From assembly GCF_902702775.1 (NCBI RefSeq), contig NZ_LR738724.1, positions 2,108,001 through 2,172,000 on the forward strand: a DNA stretch of 64,000 nt, read 5' to 3'. The position numbers and the translations under genes were made by a program. The notes under the pieces are model-generated. The model was not told where the DNA came from and made no database searches. It was given only the letters and a program-made list of their open reading frames with translations. Within the stretch, counting starts at the first letter, position 1; each line of letters begins with the position of its first letter. Shown piece after piece: positions 62,938 through 64,000 of this stretch. This DNA is from Streptococcus suis (GTDB lineage Bacteria > Bacillota > Bacilli > Lactobacillales > Streptococcaceae).

Positions 62938-64000
62938 ATGAAAATAACTGAGGTAAAAAAGAAAGATGGTAGCATTGTCTACCGTGCCAGTGTTTACCTA
63001 GGAGTAGATGCCATCACTGGTAAGAAAGTCAAGACTAATATCACGGGCAGGACCAAGAAGGAGGTTAAAAACAAAACTCAGCAAGCTATTGCAACTTTTA
63101 AAACAGACGGGGCAACACGCTACCAAAGTGCCACCACAACCAGTTATAAAGAGTTGGCAGAATTGTGGTGGAATAGCTATAAGCACACAGTAAAGCCAAA
63201 TACCCGTGGGAATGTCAAAGCACTGTTAAATAGGCACGTCATTCCACTATTCGGAGCCTATAAGCTCGATAAACTGACGACCCCACTCCTCCAAAGTATC
63301 GTCATCAAATTAGCAGACAAAACAAATACAGGGGAAGCTGGTGCCTGTCTGCACTATGACAAAATCCACGCGCTGAACAAACGTATATTGCAATACGGTG
63401 TTGTTATGCAAGTTCTGCCATACAATCCAGCTCGGGAAGTCATATTGCCCAGGAACGCAAAAAAAGCCACTAGGCAGAAAGTTAAGCACTTCAACGATAA
63501 GCAACTTAAGCAGTTTCTTGACTACTTGGACGGCTTGGACCTATCTAGGTACAGAAACCTCTACGAAGTGACTTTATACAAGTTTCTATTAGCCACTGGT
63601 TGCCGTATCAATGAGGTGCTGGCACTGCACTGGTCAGATATTGACTTGAACAACGCCACGGTCAGCATCACAAAAACACTAAACCGCTACGGATCAATCA
63701 ATTCCCCCAAGTCAAACGCCAGCATACGTGATATAAACATCGACGGGCAGACGGTAGCCATGTTGAAAGAGTACAGACGGCGACAGATACAAGAGGCTTG
63801 GACCCTCGGACGTTCTGAAACGGTAGTATTTTCCGACTTTATCCATGACTATCCTGAGGATAAGACCCTAGGGAACAGGTTGACCACACGCCTGAGGAAT
63901 ATCGGACTGCCTAACATCGGCTTTCACGGTTTCCGCCACACGCACGCTAGTTTGCTGCTTAACTCCGGAATACCCTATAAGGAACTCCAGCATCGCCTTG
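62938..64000 (+). CDS. int: tyrosine integrase (3' end outside window)
   Basis: 354 codons visible with no stop. N-terminal AP2-like arm-binding domain (VKKKDGSIVYRASVYLGVDAITGKKVK), SAM-like core-binding domain (YKELAELWWNSYKHTVKPNT), and catalytic domain with Arg223 (TGCRINEVLALHWSDI) and His330-x-x-Arg333 (GFHGFRHTHASLLL). The terminal Tyr is beyond the edge. RBS AAAGGG. It points to the right end of the element, so the second attachment site should lie just outside. Confidence 0.95.
   Translation, partial: MKITEVKKKDGSIVYRASVYLGVDAITGKKVKTNITGRTKKEVKNKTQQAIATFKTDGATRYQSATTTSYKELAELWWNSYKHTVKPNTRGNVKALLNRHVIPLFGAYKLDKLTTPLLQSIVIKLADKTNTGEAGACLHYDKIHALNKRILQYGVVMQVLPYNPAREVILPRNAKKATRQKVKHFNDKQLKQFLDYLDGLDLSRYRNLYEVTLYKFLLATGCRINEVLALHWSDIDLNNATVSITKTLNRYGSINSPKSNASIRDINIDGQTVAMLKEYRRRQIQEAWTLGRSETVVFSDFIHDYPEDKTLGNRLTTRLRNIGLPNIGFHGFRHTHASLLLNSGIPYKELQHRL

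Overview
The window is a low-GC Firmicute chromosome segment. Gene content and synteny point to Streptococcus, and S. suis or a close relative is most likely. Supporting features are the streptococcal mal locus with malX-C-D-A-R, Fst-type toxin logic, a BOX-like repeat, the S4 leader, and the M16 pair - rodZ - pgsA - ecfA1A2T block. Species is inferred from gene order and protein character, not from a search.

Layout. 1-3.4 kb: the 3' part of argS, a secreted CHAP/SH3b cell-wall hydrolase and two small membrane proteins. 3.4-12.6 kb: a maltodextrin regulon, with malQ divergent from malX-malC-malD-malA-malR-pulA and MalR/CcpA-like operators between them. 12.7-18.7 kb: nrdI under paired NrdR-like boxes, a YitT protein, aspS, an ElaA acetyltransferase, an aldo/keto reductase and a GT2 glycosyltransferase. 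18.7-27.1 kb: a glycoside cluster with a GH3 beta-glucosidase, a GtrA protein, a second GH3 enzyme that is membrane-anchored and has its domains in permuted order, and a divergent AgrA/AgrC-like LytTR two-component system. Both GH3 promoters carry the same 21-nt-spaced direct repeat in identical geometry, so the LytTR regulator probably controls both. 27-53.6 kb: mostly housekeeping genes (metallophosphoesterase, FAD lipoprotein, thioredoxin-like protein, rpsD with its leader, veg, dnaB, rplI, gdpP, mnmG, two Nudix paralogues, mnmA, sdaAB/sdaAA, an OmpR-type two-component system, LysM protein, ecfT/ecfA2/ecfA1, pgsA, rodZ, yfmH/yfmF). It is interrupted by a 91-bp duplicated leader and a frameshifted SnoaL-like gene.

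53.6-64 kb (right edge) is a compact mobile element. It has an ArpU-like regulator, small-terminase-like protein, small orphan genes, an iteron-rich candidate origin beside a replisome-organiser gene, several small HTH proteins, an orphan head-tail adaptor, Rha and BRO-type antirepressors, a divergent Cro/CI-like switch, and a tyrosine integrase that runs off the window. It has its own packaging and replication genes but no capsid, tail, large terminase or lysis genes, and its CI-like repressor has no peptidase domain. This fits a phage-inducible chromosomal island (PICI, a phage satellite) of about 10.5 kb.

Between repressor and integrase lies a 0.9-kb region with no long ORF. It holds two strong palindromes, a four-unit 25-27-nt tandem array with nested 7-nt repeats, and a complete par/Fst-type type I toxin-antitoxin module: a 32-aa toxin, convergent antitoxin RNA, shared bidirectional terminator and direct repeats. 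A possible small RNA at 59.2-59.3 kb shares a 23-nt segment (one mismatch) with the integrase leader.
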